Assembly: GCA_017991835.1 (NCBI GenBank)
Contig: JAGOPY010000006.1
Location: forward strand, 5,637 to 69,636
DNA: 64,000 nucleotides
Direction: 5' to 3'
Source of the DNA: Bacteroidales bacterium
Lineage (GTDB): Bacteria > Bacteroidota > Bacteroidia > Bacteroidales > JAGOPY01
Within the stretch, counting starts at the first letter, position 1. Every line of letters begins with the position of its first letter. Of the stretch, positions 1 through 8,358 are shown one piece after another. A program made the translations under genes and the position numbers. The notes under the pieces were generated by a model. That model saw nothing but the letters and a program-made list of their open reading frames with translations, made no database searches and had not been told where the DNA came from.

Positions 1-286
1 GATTTGGCGATTTGGCGATTGGATTTTCGATTGTCGATTGTAGATTGTCGATTATCGATTTATTTTTTAGGGAGCCACTTTGAACTTTGAACTTTGAACT
101 TTGAACTGAAAGATAGGCTCCGGTAGCAGTCAGTATCATCCATATTCCCAGGAACATGCCGATAACCAATTCATTACCCTGAAAAATGGACAGTGCTTCC
201 CGGATGAGTATGACCTGGGTGGCCATAGCGGTGAATCCGAGGAGGACCAGGAGCAGCCGGTGGGGGAAGATTTTTCGCGACTCCAT
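1..286 (-). CDS. Spermidine-synthase-like multi-pass membrane protein, N-terminal part (runs off left edge)
   Basis: This reading frame starts at the ATG at 286-284 and stays open to base 1, giving 95 residues with no stop. The N-terminus is hydrophobic and carries the stretch ATQVILIREALSIFQGNEL followed by a second hydrophobic segment ending in TGAYL. I recognise this as the first two membrane helices of the fused membrane/spermidine-synthase-like proteins common in Bacteroidota. After GAYL the frame runs into low-complexity repeat sequence: four copies of a 7-mer at 77-104, then GATTTGGC-type repeats at the edge. It therefore encodes an odd SSKFKVQS-type linker where homologs would enter the first loop. 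The start codon lies inside a copy of the GAGATGGAGTCTC repeat. Whether the protein is intact beyond the edge cannot be seen; it may be a repeat-disrupted pseudogene. Confidence 0.6.
   Translation of the reverse strand, partial: MESRKIFPHRLLLVLLGFTAMATQVILIREALSIFQGNELVIGMFLGIWMILTATGAYLSVQSSKFKVQSGSLKNKSIIDNLQSTIENPIAKSPN
77..107. repeat. Heptanucleotide tandem repeat (ACTTTGA, four copies)
   Basis: Four perfect copies of ACTTTGA are followed by a partial fifth. The tract lies inside the open reading frame of the left-edge membrane protein gene. A 7-bp unit changes the frame whenever one copy is gained or lost. Confidence 0.9.
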
Positions 287-384
287 CTCAAATCAATGAG
301 ACTCCATCTCGAAATCTCGAGACTCCATCTCATTTCAAATTGTTCCTCATAAAGATAAATTGTTTTCAATCGAGACTCCATCTC
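277..384. repeat. Interspersed GAGACTCCATCTC repeats (four copies)
   Basis: Copies lie at 277-289 (one mismatch), 298-310, 319-331 and 372-384. The first three are spaced exactly 21 bp. The ends GAGA/TCTC are complementary, so each copy is an imperfect palindrome. They fill the gap between the left-edge leftward gene and the DUF1080 gene at 425. The same element recurs at 18274-18348. Confidence 0.85.
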
Positions 385-424
385 AATTTCTATTTTTAAT
401 TTTAACGGTCGAAAATATGGAACT

Positions 425-1681
425 ATGAGCAGGAATAAAGGATTATACTTCATATTGTCAGTTATTTTAATACTTCCGCAGATTATTGTTGCTCAGGCGG
501 TTAACCCGAATGATGCCGAAAAGGGTTGGAAACCCCTGTTCAACGGCCTTGACCTCGCCGGCTGGCGCGGGTTCAAAGCGGATGGCATACCCGCCGACTG
601 GTCCGTTGCAGACGGATGCATCGTCGTTGCGGGAACAGGCGGGGGAGAATCGGCCAACGACCTGATCACCGCCGAACAATATGAGGATTTCGACCTTTAC
701 CTGGAATGGGCCATTTCTCCCGGTGGCAACAGCGGTATCTTTTACCATGTCCTGGAAGGGGATTACCCGTCGACCTATGCGACCGGGCCTGAATACCAGT
801 TGATCGACGATATCGGGTTCCCGGGTAAACTGGAAGAGTGGCAGCAGGCCGGGGCCGATTATGCCATGCATACAGCCGATAAGACCAGGAAAAAGCTGAT
901 GCCGGTTGGGGAATTCAATTCATCCCGCATCCGGGTTGAAAACGGGCATGTAACTCACTGGCTGAACGGGGAGATTATCCTTGAGTTCGACCTGTGGACC
1001 GAAGAATGGCACCGGTTGAAGAATGAGGGGAAATGGCTGGATTATCCCTTTTACGGGCTTGCCCGGAAAGGCCATATCGGGTTGCAGCACCACGGCAGCC
1101 TGGTCCGTTTTCGCAATATTAAGATCAAAGACCTAACCGATCCCGGTGCCCCCCTTTTTAACGGGAATGACCTTACGGGATGGGTCAATCATGGCAATGA
1201 GAGATGGTTCGTCGAAAACGGGATGATTGTAGGATCCAGCAGCCCTGACGGAGGCTATGGCTACCTTGCCACCGACCGGGAATATCACGATTTTATCCTC
1301 AGGCTGCAATTTAAACTGGAGGAAGAGGGTAATAGCGGTGTTTTTTTCCGGTCGTTACTCAATGGTACCGATATCAAAGGGTGGCAGGCCGAAGTGGCCC
1401 CGTCAGGAAATAATACCGGAGCCATATACGAATCGGGTGGCCGGGGTTGGCTTAATGAGATTCCGGAAGAAAGAGAAGACATCCTGAAGCCCGGGGAATG
1501 GAACGACATGGTGATATCCGTCAAAGGTGACCATGTACAAACCTGGCTGAACGGTGAATCCATGACCGACCTGTTCGACGATGCCGTGGGCAAAGGTCAG
1601 GGTGTCATTGCTCTGCAAGTGCACAGCGGGGGAGGTGTTGCTGTTAAATGGAGGGAGATTTGGTTAAAAGATGAACATTGA
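425..1681 (+). CDS. Secreted protein with two DUF1080 (3-keto-glycoside hydrolase/lyase) domains
   Basis: The 418-residue protein has a Sec signal peptide (residues 1-25, cleavage near AQA). Two tandem DUF1080 domains follow. The first starts at LFNGLDLAGW (about residue 38) with GNSGIFYH near 101, and ends with the typical FRNIKIKDL around 228-237. The second starts at LFNGNDLTGW (about 243) with GNSGVFFR near 301. The family is known as 3-keto-disaccharide hydrolase; members act on glycosides already oxidised at C3, by beta-elimination or hydrolysis. The neighbouring Gfo/Idh/MocA genes would supply the oxidation. The substrate cannot be read from sequence. The fold assignment is secure; the reaction is inferred from family and context. 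Confidence 0.9.
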   Translation: MSRNKGLYFILSVILILPQIIVAQAVNPNDAEKGWKPLFNGLDLAGWRGFKADGIPADWSVADGCIVVAGTGGGESANDLITAEQYEDFDLYLEWAISPGGNSGIFYHVLEGDYPSTYATGPEYQLIDDIGFPGKLEEWQQAGADYAMHTADKTRKKLMPVGEFNSSRIRVENGHVTHWLNGEIILEFDLWTEEWHRLKNEGKWLDYPFYGLARKGHIGLQHHGSLVRFRNIKIKDLTDPGAPLFNGNDLTGWVNHGNERWFVENGMIVGSSSPDGGYGYLATDREYHDFILRLQFKLEEEGNSGVFFRSLLNGTDIKGWQAEVAPSGNNTGAIYESGGRGWLNEIPEEREDILKPGEWNDMVISVKGDHVQTWLNGESMTDLFDDAVGKGQGVIALQVHSGGGVAVKWREIWLKDEH

Positions 1682-1726
1682 ATCTCAGTAGATCTAAAAT
1701 CAAAAAATGACCTCCATTCCACTACC

Positions 1727-1770
1727 TTATAACCACCTTATGACAACTTTATAACCACTTTATGACAACA
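1727..1770. repeat. 11-bp tandem repeats (TTATRACMACN, four units)
   Basis: Four contiguous 11-bp units occupy 1727-1737, 1738-1748, 1749-1759 and 1760-1770. The start codon of the DoxX gene (1762) lies within the fourth unit. The same unit recurs at 8359-8391. Confidence 0.85.
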
Positions 1771-2226
1771 CCACAGAAACTCACGCTAGTAGTTCTCCGC
1801 CTGGCCATCGGCTGGCATTTCCTCTACGAAGGCCTTGTAAAACTGGCCAATCCCAACTGGACCAGTGCCGGTTACCTGCTCGACTCGGGTGGTTTCCTGA
1901 AAGGCTTCTTCATCAGCCTGGCCTCCAATCCGGATGTGCTGAAAATTGTCGATCTCCTGAATATCTGGGGATTGATCCTGATCGGGCTGGGACTGATCCT
2001 GGGTCTTTTTACACGGACTGCGATTATCTCCGGCATTGTGCTTATGGCTTTTTACTACCTGTCGCACCCACCGTTTGTCGGTTTGAAATACGCCGTGCCC
2101 AGCGATGGCAGCTACCTGGTAATCAACAAGATGGTGATTGAAGGGCTGGCGCTGGCGGTGCTGCTGGTGTTCCCGACATGGAAAGAATGGGGAGTGGATA
2201 GATGGGTTGGAAGGAGAAGAGATTGA
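1762..2226 (+). CDS. DoxX family membrane protein
   Basis: The 154-residue protein has about four hydrophobic helices and the N-terminal DoxX pattern: an early helix RLAIGWHFLYEGLVKL, then WGLILIGLGLILGLFTR, then a C-terminal helix after NKMVIEG. DoxX proteins are small inner-membrane proteins linked to quinone-dependent or thiol redox functions, but most have no proven role. In this position, between a DUF1080 gene and a Gfo/Idh/MocA dehydrogenase, it could pass electrons from an exported sugar dehydrogenase to the quinone pool. That role is my inference from gene order only. The start codon sits inside an 11-bp tandem repeat. Confidence 0.85.
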   Translation: MTTPQKLTLVVLRLAIGWHFLYEGLVKLANPNWTSAGYLLDSGGFLKGFFISLASNPDVLKIVDLLNIWGLILIGLGLILGLFTRTAIISGIVLMAFYYLSHPPFVGLKYAVPSDGSYLVINKMVIEGLALAVLLVFPTWKEWGVDRWVGRRRD

Positions 2227-2233
2227 GGATATT

Positions 2234-2360
2234 TTGATATTTTGATTTTGTGATATTTTGATTTTGTGATATTTTGATTTTGTGAAGTTGTGATATTTTG
2301 ATATTTTGATTTTGTGATATTTTGATTTTGTGAAGTTGTGATATTTTGGTATTTTGAGGT
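2234..2360. repeat. AT-rich tandem repeats (TGATATTTTGATTTTG type)
   Basis: The gap between the DoxX stop and the next start is filled with repeated ATTTTGATTTTGTGATATTTTG-like units, each built of TGATATTTTG / TGATTTTG / TGAAGTTG words. No gene is seen in it. A related tract lies at 56928-57120. Confidence 0.85.
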
Positions 2361-2385
2361 TGTTACATACTGTTATTCTGGTTAA

Positions 2386-3915
2386 ATGGAAAGAAGAGAT
2401 CTTTTGAAATCGATGGTGAGTGTGCCCGTGCTGGGAGCGCTGGCGTATGCTTTTTACCGGAAAAGGAAATTCGAAAAATACCTCAGGGACAATATCCAGG
2501 AGGAGCTGAAGATCGATACGGAGCCGGCAGCACTGACCGGCGATCCTTCCAAGGGCCGGGAGATCAGGCTGGGATTGATCGGTTACGGGATACGAGGCAA
2601 AGATCTGGCACTGGCCGCGGGATTTGCCCACCCGACCATGATCGACGACTGGAAAGAGGGGGCGGTGAACAACCGGCAGGATAAAAGATATGAAGAATAC
2701 CTGCAGCAGGAACCGCTCAATGTGCGGGTGACGGCGGTGTGTGATATTTTTGACACGTATGGCAATATGGCCGTGGAAGCCGGATCCAATGTACACAGGG
2801 AAGGGACGGGTGGCAAAATGGGCCAACAACCGAAACGGTTCCTGAACCACCTCGACCTGATCAATTCGCCCGAGGTCGATGCGGTGATCATTGCCACGCC
2901 CGACCACTGGCACGGCCCGATGACCATTGCCGCAGCCAGGGCCGGAAAGCACGTTTATTGCGAAAAGCCGCTCACATGGACGGTGGAAGAGACCTATGAA
3001 GTCAGAAAAGCGGTCAAGGAAAACAACATCGTCTTCCAGCTCGGCCACCAGGGGCGTCAGAATGAAAGTTATCTGAAAGCAAAAGAGGTGATCAGCCAGG
3101 GAATCCTCGGCAAGGTCAACCTGATCGAAGTGACGACCAACCGCAACGATCCCAACGGCGCCTGGGTCTATCCGATCCACGAAACGGCCGGCCGGCAGAC
3201 GATCGACTGGGAGCAGTTCATCGGCCAGGCACCCTGGCACGACTTCAGCCTGGAGCGGTTCTTCCGCTGGCGCTGCTGGTGGGATTACAGCACCGGCCTG
3301 TCGGGCGATCTGCTGACCCATGAGTACGATGCCATGAACCAGATCCTGGGCCTGGGTATTCCGGATTCAGCCATTTCAAGCGGTGGAATATACTTTTTTA
3401 AAGATGGCCGGACAGTCCCCGATGTGCTCCACACCGTCTTCGAGTACCCCGGCCGCGACCTGACACTGATGTACAGCGCCACGCTGGCCAGCAACCGGCG
3501 CCGCGGCAGGGTCATCATGGGCCACGACGGAACAATGGAACTGGGTTCATCCATGACAGTCTATGCCGACCGGGGATCGACTCGCTTCCGGGAGAAGCTG
3601 GACAACGGCGTTATCGACCCCGATCTGCCCATCCTGACCTATACTCCGGGCCTCAAGAATGTTGACGCTATCACATCGCCAACGGAACAGTATTTTGCCG
3701 GACGCGGGCTGATGTATACCTATCGCGGAGGGAAAAGGGTGGATACCACCTACCTGCATATCCGCGAGTGGCTCGACTGTATCCGCAACGGCGGCCAGCC
3801 CAGCTGCAACATCGACCAGGCGTTTGAAGAGGCGATGACGGCCCACATGGGTACGATGGCGTACAAGGAAAACCGGCGCGTCTTCTGGGACCCGGTGGGG
3901 GAGAAGATCCTTTGA
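2386..3915 (+). CDS. Gfo/Idh/MocA family oxidoreductase, probably exported or membrane-anchored
   Basis: The 509-residue protein starts with ERRDLLKS and a hydrophobic stretch (residues 9-22), which resembles a twin-arginine signal or anchor. The Rossmann nucleotide-binding motif GLIGYGIRG is near residues 63-71. ATPDHWHG is near 171-178 and the conserved CEKPL motif near 190, with the substrate domain after it. The family binds NAD(P) and oxidises or epimerises sugars. Keeping EKP contrasts with the dehydrogenase at 8450, which has QKP. It follows the DoxX gene and precedes the sugar isomerase gene, with a repeat tract on each side. A role in oxidising a sugar to a keto intermediate for the DUF1080 proteins is inferred from context. 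Confidence 0.9.
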   Translation: MERRDLLKSMVSVPVLGALAYAFYRKRKFEKYLRDNIQEELKIDTEPAALTGDPSKGREIRLGLIGYGIRGKDLALAAGFAHPTMIDDWKEGAVNNRQDKRYEEYLQQEPLNVRVTAVCDIFDTYGNMAVEAGSNVHREGTGGKMGQQPKRFLNHLDLINSPEVDAVIIATPDHWHGPMTIAAARAGKHVYCEKPLTWTVEETYEVRKAVKENNIVFQLGHQGRQNESYLKAKEVISQGILGKVNLIEVTTNRNDPNGAWVYPIHETAGRQTIDWEQFIGQAPWHDFSLERFFRWRCWWDYSTGLSGDLLTHEYDAMNQILGLGIPDSAISSGGIYFFKDGRTVPDVLHTVFEYPGRDLTLMYSATLASNRRRGRVIMGHDGTMELGSSMTVYADRGSTRFREKLDNGVIDPDLPILTYTPGLKNVDAITSPTEQYFAGRGLMYTYRGGKRVDTTYLHIREWLDCIRNGGQPSCNIDQAFEEAMTAHMGTMAYKENRRVFWDPVGEKIL

Positions 3916-3916
3916 A

Positions 3917-3979
3917 GATTTGGCGATTTGGCGATTTGGCGATTTGGGGATTTGGGGATTTGGGGATTTGGGGATTTGG
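3917..3979. repeat. Octanucleotide tandem repeat (GATTTGGC/GATTTGGG)
   Basis: About eight copies of an 8-bp unit begin two bases after the stop codon of the preceding dehydrogenase gene. The first copies read GATTTGGC and the later ones GATTTGGG. The same unit appears at 9923-9991 and at the left edge of the window. Confidence 0.9.
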
Positions 3980-4050
3980 AAATGAGTCAATTGGATAATT
4001 TATCGTGTTAATTCGTTTTATTCGTATCATCCGTGTTCTATTACTATTGT

Positions 4051-4899
4051 ATGATAACCAGAAGAGATTTTCTTAAGACCACAACCCTGGCTACCGCTTC
4101 CGCCTTATTGGCGCCGGGAATCCTGAGGGCTGCCCCGCACAAAAAGGACATCGGCCTGCAACTGTACACTGTCAGGGACCACATCAGCAAAGACCTGCCG
4201 GGAACCCTCCGGGCTGTAGCGAAGATCGGTTATACCCGGCTCGAAGCGGCCGGTTATAACGATGGAAAGTTCTACGGGATGGCCCCCGGCGAGTTTAGAT
4301 CGCTCGTCAGCGGATCAGGCATGCAGCCGGTCAGCTCGCATGTGGCGTTTACACCGGAGCAGAGCCGGCAGGTGATCGACGCGCACCTCGAACTGGATGT
4401 GCCGTATGTTGTCTACCCCTGGATTTCAATGCCCGAGACCCCTTCGGCCGACGATTATCTCCGGGCTGCCGGCTTGTTTAACCGGCTGGGCGAAGCCTGT
4501 AAGAAAGACGGGCTTAAATTCGGGTATCATAATCATGATTTTGAATTTAAAAAAATCGGCGATACCACTGGTTTCGACATCCTGTTAAAGAATACCGATC
4601 CTGACCTGGTGTGTTTTGAAGCTGACATTTACTGGATGCAATATGCAAACATAGTTCCGGGGGATTATCTCAGCAAATATCCCGGCCGGTTTGAGTTATG
4701 GCATATCAAAGATATGGATTCCGGGACCGGACGGACTTTTACGGAAGTCGGCGAAGGGACCATTCCTTATGGGGATTATTTCACGAACTTTAAAGATATT
4801 TCCGGGATGAAATATTTTTTTGTGGAACAGGACAAATGCAACCGCGACTCGCTGGAAAGTACGAAGATCAGCTACCGGAACCTTAAGAAAATCTTGTAA
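4051..4899 (+). CDS. Sugar phosphate isomerase/epimerase (TIM barrel), Tat-exported
   Basis: I start at the ATG at 4051 because it gives a clean twin-arginine signal (ITRRDFLK followed by a hydrophobic stretch). An upstream in-frame ATG at 4033 would add only MFYYYC. The mature part is a xylose-isomerase-like TIM barrel (AP endonuclease 2 fold). It shows IGLQLYTVRD at the first strand, then YHNHDFEF and CFEADIYWM, which carry the metal-binding Glu/His residues, HIKDMDSGTGR and a final FVEQD. Members interconvert or cleave keto sugars and inositols. Its position between two Gfo/Idh/MocA genes supports a role in processing the oxidised sugar. The exact reaction is not determinable. Confidence 0.88.
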   Translation: MITRRDFLKTTTLATASALLAPGILRAAPHKKDIGLQLYTVRDHISKDLPGTLRAVAKIGYTRLEAAGYNDGKFYGMAPGEFRSLVSGSGMQPVSSHVAFTPEQSRQVIDAHLELDVPYVVYPWISMPETPSADDYLRAAGLFNRLGEACKKDGLKFGYHNHDFEFKKIGDTTGFDILLKNTDPDLVCFEADIYWMQYANIVPGDYLSKYPGRFELWHIKDMDSGTGRTFTEVGEGTIPYGDYFTNFKDISGMKYFFVEQDKCNRDSLESTKISYRNLKKIL

Positions 4900-4905
4900 A
4901 TAGTT

Positions 4906-5958
4906 ATGGGAGAAGGAATTATTAATACAGCCATTGTCGGGTTCGGACTATCGGGAAGGGTATTTCATGCTCCCTTTATCCAAACCCATCCGGGCTTCCG
5001 CCTGGTGACCGTTGTCGAGCGGCATTCTTCATTATCAAAGGAAATCTACCCTGGCGTTACGATTGCCACAGATTATTATAATGTATTGAATGATGGATCT
5101 ATCAAACTGGTGGTATTGGCAACGCCCAATATTTATCACTTTGAGCAGGCCAGGTCAGCCCTGGAGGCGGGCAAGCATGTGGTGGTCGAGAAACCTTTCA
5201 CTCCTACCTCTCAGGAAGCCGATGCACTGATCGGGATAGCTGAAAAAACCGGGAAGAAGATCTTTGTTTACCAGAACCGGAGGTGGGATGGCGATTTTAA
5301 AACGATCCAGCAGGTGGTTTACAATGGATATTTAGGTGAGATCCTTGAATATGAAGCGCATTTCGACCGGTATGCCCCGGGGGCGCGCCGCAGTGCCTGG
5401 CGCGATGAGCCACTGCCGGCCGGCGGCGTGCTGTATGACCTCGGCTCGCACCTGGTCGACCAGGCGCTGGTGCTGTTCGGGATGCCGCGGTCGGTTTATG
5501 CCGATATCCGTATGCAACGGGCAGAAAGCAAGGTGGACGATTATTTCCATGTACATCTTTACTACGAGCGGCTCAAAGTGATCCTGAAAGCCTCCGTTTT
5601 TGTGAAAGAGCAGGGGCCACGGTATAGTCTTCACGGCACAAAGGGCTCTTTCATCAAATACGGCATCGATCCGCAGGAAGAGATGCTGAAAGCCGGCGCA
5701 ATGCCGGGTTTGGAAGACTGGGGTAAGGAAGACCCTGATTACTGGGGATTGTTGAATGCAGAGATGCACGGGCAGCAGTTCTACGGGAATATTGAAACGG
5801 AACCCGGAAATTATATGGCTTTTTACGATAATGTTTTTGATGTGATCACCAAAGGTGCGGAGCAGGCCGTTACACCCCAGGAAGCACGGAATGTCATCCG
5901 CATCCTTGAGCTGGCATTTGAGAGCCAACGCGCGCAATCACTGGTCAAAATAGCCTGA
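4906..5958 (+). CDS. Gfo/Idh/MocA family oxidoreductase, cytoplasmic
   Basis: The 350-residue protein has no signal peptide. It begins with the Rossmann motif VGFGLSGRVFHAPF (about residues 10-23), has VVEKPFTPTS near 93-102, and shows the C-terminal domain of the family ending in a typical helix. The length and the HAPF signature match the cytosolic YvaA/YdgJ/YhhX-like branch, which oxidises sugars or inositols with NAD(P). It starts six bases after the isomerase gene, so the two are very likely co-transcribed. It is plausibly the intracellular step of the same pathway, either re-reducing the 3-keto sugar or oxidising the product. Confidence 0.92.
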   Translation: MGEGIINTAIVGFGLSGRVFHAPFIQTHPGFRLVTVVERHSSLSKEIYPGVTIATDYYNVLNDGSIKLVVLATPNIYHFEQARSALEAGKHVVVEKPFTPTSQEADALIGIAEKTGKKIFVYQNRRWDGDFKTIQQVVYNGYLGEILEYEAHFDRYAPGARRSAWRDEPLPAGGVLYDLGSHLVDQALVLFGMPRSVYADIRMQRAESKVDDYFHVHLYYERLKVILKASVFVKEQGPRYSLHGTKGSFIKYGIDPQEEMLKAGAMPGLEDWGKEDPDYWGLLNAEMHGQQFYGNIETEPGNYMAFYDNVFDVITKGAEQAVTPQEARNVIRILELAFESQRAQSLVKIA

Positions 5959-5963
5959 GCGTC

Positions 5964-5990
5964 ATTCCCGCGCCAGCGGGAATCCTTTTT
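5964..5990 (+). terminator. Rho-independent terminator after the oxidoreductase gene
   Basis: The 8-bp stem ATTCCCGC/GCGGGAAT (5964-5971 with 5976-5983) has loop GCCA and is followed by CCTTTTT. It lies just after the stop at 5958. The core also resembles the widespread GTCATTCCCGC...GCGGGAATCC dispersed repeat, so it may be a repeat acting as a terminator. Confidence 0.7.
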
Positions 5991-6003
5991 CTTGACACCA
6001 AAT

Positions 6004-8229
6004 CTACCTCCCTCCCGGAGGGCAGTTCGATTTTAAGAAATCGGTGTAAAGCGTTGACAGGTGCAACAAAGTGCCTTCCCCTTCGTAGATTCCGTGTGTG
6101 CGGTTGGGATAGGGCATGAACTGAAACTTCTTGTTGTGTTTCACCAGTTCGTTCAGCAGCATTTCGGCATTCTGGTAATGGACATTATCGTCGCCTGTTC
6201 CATGGATGATCAGCAGGTTGCCTTCCAGGTTGCGGGCATACTTTAACGGCGATCCGTTCTCAAAATCTTCCGGGTTTTCCTGCGGCAGGCCCATGTAGCG
6301 TTCCTGGTAAATGTTGTCGTACGTCAGCAGGCTGGAAACGGATGCAATCGCTATCCCCGTCTTATAGATCTGAGGATACTGGAACATCAGGTTCAGGGTA
6401 GCCGAGCCGCCGCCGCTCCATCCCCACACGGCCACTCTTTCCGGATCGATGAAGTCCCATTTCAGGATCTCTTCCGCCGCCATTGCCTGGTCGCGGATGT
6501 TGAGCTGCCCGATCTGCCGGTAAATCGATTTCCGCCATTCTCTGCCTTTAGGCGCCGGCGTACCCCGGTTATCCAGTGAAATATAGATGTAGCCGTCTTC
6601 AGCCATGTCGCCTCCGTACAACCCGTTCTCACTGATGCCGTAAGTATCGGTTACCGTTGTCGATGCAGGCTCCGTGTAAACGAAAAAAACAACGGGATAT
6701 CTCTTTTTCGGATCAAAATCCGTGGGTTTGGCCATCCAACCATCCAGTTCAACCTTTTCTTTTGTCCGGATCGTAAAGAATTCAACCTTGGGTGTTTCTT
6801 TCAGCGAGTCAAGGTTCAGAACAATACTTTCATTTTCGAACAACGGTTTATGGTCGGGTAAAGCGATCAGTTCTTTAGACGGTTGGGTGTAATAATTTGA
6901 AAATGAATGAAAAGCGTATTTTCCATCACCCGAGAACGAATAATCATGCGTCCCTTTAAGTATTTCCGGGCTCAGCCGTTCGGGTTTTCCGGGATCATCA
7001 GCATCTACGCGGTAGAGGTATTTCTGTGTGGCATTATCCGGCGAAGCCATAAAATAAATGTCATGCGTTGCCGGATCAATGAATTTAAGGTCGATGACAT
7101 CGTATTTTCCCCTGGTTATCAGCTTTTCCGGCGATCCATCGAGGTAAACTTCATAGAGATGCCTCCAGCCGTCCTTTTCCGACGACCAGATAATGCTCCT
7201 GTTTTTATCCACGAAATTGAATGAGTTGGTATAATCGACAGTATAAGGATTTCCGGGTTGAAAAAGTTCGACCCAGGCTTCATCGGTCTCTTCATTCAAT
7301 AATTGTGTGTTGCCGGTTTTGGCATCCGCCATGAATAACTTGCTGTGGTTCTGTTTCCGGTTCAGTTGCTGTAGCAACAATTTTTCCGTTCCCGGGATGA
7401 ATTCCAGCCTGACGATATAATGCTGGACCGGATCGCCCGGAATATCCATCCAGGTCGTTAAACCGTTTTCTATACTGACGACCCCGATTTTGCAGGATGA
7501 GGGATCCTCTCCCACCTTTGGATATTCGATCGGAATAACCTGTGAATAAATGGAATCGGTGTTGTTGATCATGTAAAATTTCCTGATATTGCCGGCATCG
7601 AGTTGCCAGTAGGCGATGGATTTGCTGTCGGGACTCCATCTGAAACCGTCGCGGCAGAAAAACTCCTCTTCATACACCCAGTCGAACGTGCCGTTGATCA
7701 GGGTAACCGTTCCGTCGGTCGTGAGGGGCTTGATGAGATGGGTTGCCAGGTCTTCCGCATAGAGGTTGTTTCCGCTCACGTAGGCTACCGATTTTCCGTC
7801 TGGGGAAAACTTGGCAAACATGAGTGAGGAGGCCGGCAACGATTTGCCAAGCTGGGTAAAAGTACCGGCAGTCCGGTCGAGCACCCAGTAATCCCCTTTG
7901 GTGTTAAGCCGCCAGACCCTTTTCGTGTTAGTGAAGATAAGCAGTTTCTGTTCATCATCGGAAAAGGAGAAATAATTGAACTTCAACGCACTGCTGCTGC
8001 CTTCAGGGGTAAGTTGTTTTTTAGTGATGATGACTTCCGGTGTATTTTCCGGCAGTGTGTACCGGATTATTTCATTTTTTTCAACCTTAAAGTACGCACT
8101 TCCTTCCCTGGCCCACTTGACCCCTCTTTGCTGAGTATAAGCCGGGATCTGGATCAGGATGATGATTACGAAAAGGACAAAGGCCTTTAGCAAGATCTTT
8201 TTCAATAAGCCGATTTTATTAGTTTTCAT
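6004..8229 (-). CDS. S9 family peptidase, dipeptidyl-peptidase IV type
   Basis: The 741-residue protein has an N-terminal hydrophobic signal (about residues 12-31, ending near YTQQ). It has an eight-bladed DPP-IV N-terminal propeller with the DWVYEEEFF double-Glu motif that holds the substrate amino terminus. The C-terminal alpha/beta-hydrolase has catalytic Ser605 in GWSGGG, Asp680 in HGTGDDNVH and His712 in NRTHGIY. DPP-IV enzymes release X-Pro/X-Ala dipeptides in the periplasm. The nucleophile elbow is GWSGGG rather than the GWSYGG of classical DPP-IV, which can shift specificity. It is transcribed divergently from the Gfo/Idh/MocA gene at 8450 and has no evident link with the sugar genes around it. 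Confidence 0.93.
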   Translation of the reverse strand: MKTNKIGLLKKILLKAFVLFVIIILIQIPAYTQQRGVKWAREGSAYFKVEKNEIIRYTLPENTPEVIITKKQLTPEGSSSALKFNYFSFSDDEQKLLIFTNTKRVWRLNTKGDYWVLDRTAGTFTQLGKSLPASSLMFAKFSPDGKSVAYVSGNNLYAEDLATHLIKPLTTDGTVTLINGTFDWVYEEEFFCRDGFRWSPDSKSIAYWQLDAGNIRKFYMINNTDSIYSQVIPIEYPKVGEDPSSCKIGVVSIENGLTTWMDIPGDPVQHYIVRLEFIPGTEKLLLQQLNRKQNHSKLFMADAKTGNTQLLNEETDEAWVELFQPGNPYTVDYTNSFNFVDKNRSIIWSSEKDGWRHLYEVYLDGSPEKLITRGKYDVIDLKFIDPATHDIYFMASPDNATQKYLYRVDADDPGKPERLSPEILKGTHDYSFSGDGKYAFHSFSNYYTQPSKELIALPDHKPLFENESIVLNLDSLKETPKVEFFTIRTKEKVELDGWMAKPTDFDPKKRYPVVFFVYTEPASTTVTDTYGISENGLYGGDMAEDGYIYISLDNRGTPAPKGREWRKSIYRQIGQLNIRDQAMAAEEILKWDFIDPERVAVWGWSGGGSATLNLMFQYPQIYKTGIAIASVSSLLTYDNIYQERYMGLPQENPEDFENGSPLKYARNLEGNLLIIHGTGDDNVHYQNAEMLLNELVKHNKKFQFMPYPNRTHGIYEGEGTLLHLSTLYTDFLKSNCPPGGR

Positions 8230-8358
8230 AATGATTTTTTTAATGAGATAAAATTAGGGGAATATTCAGATGTATATCCTGAAAAATGACGACCAGCAAC
8301 ATTTTACCTTAAAAATATTTACCTTTACCTGACCGAAAATCTCACATACAATACAACC

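Noticed and set aside
277..384. Phased 13-base repeats considered as a CRISPR array
   Set aside because: The gaps of 8-40 bases are too short and not unique spacers, and the repeat is too short.
136..453. A 105-codon minus-strand open frame rich in RWS words
   Set aside because: It is built from the GAGACTCCATCTC repeats and overlaps in another frame the recognisable membrane protein N-terminus ending at 286.
1786..3321. A 511-codon open frame on the minus strand opposite DoxX and the dehydrogenase gene
   Set aside because: It is antisense to two well-supported genes and is held open by the stop-free AT repeat between them; the product has no protein-like features beyond repeat-derived SKYHKIKI words.
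5964..5990. The ATTCCCGC hairpin considered as a dispersed repeat only
   Set aside because: It also has a T-rich tail directly after a stop codon, so it is listed as a terminator; its repeat nature cannot be judged from one copy.
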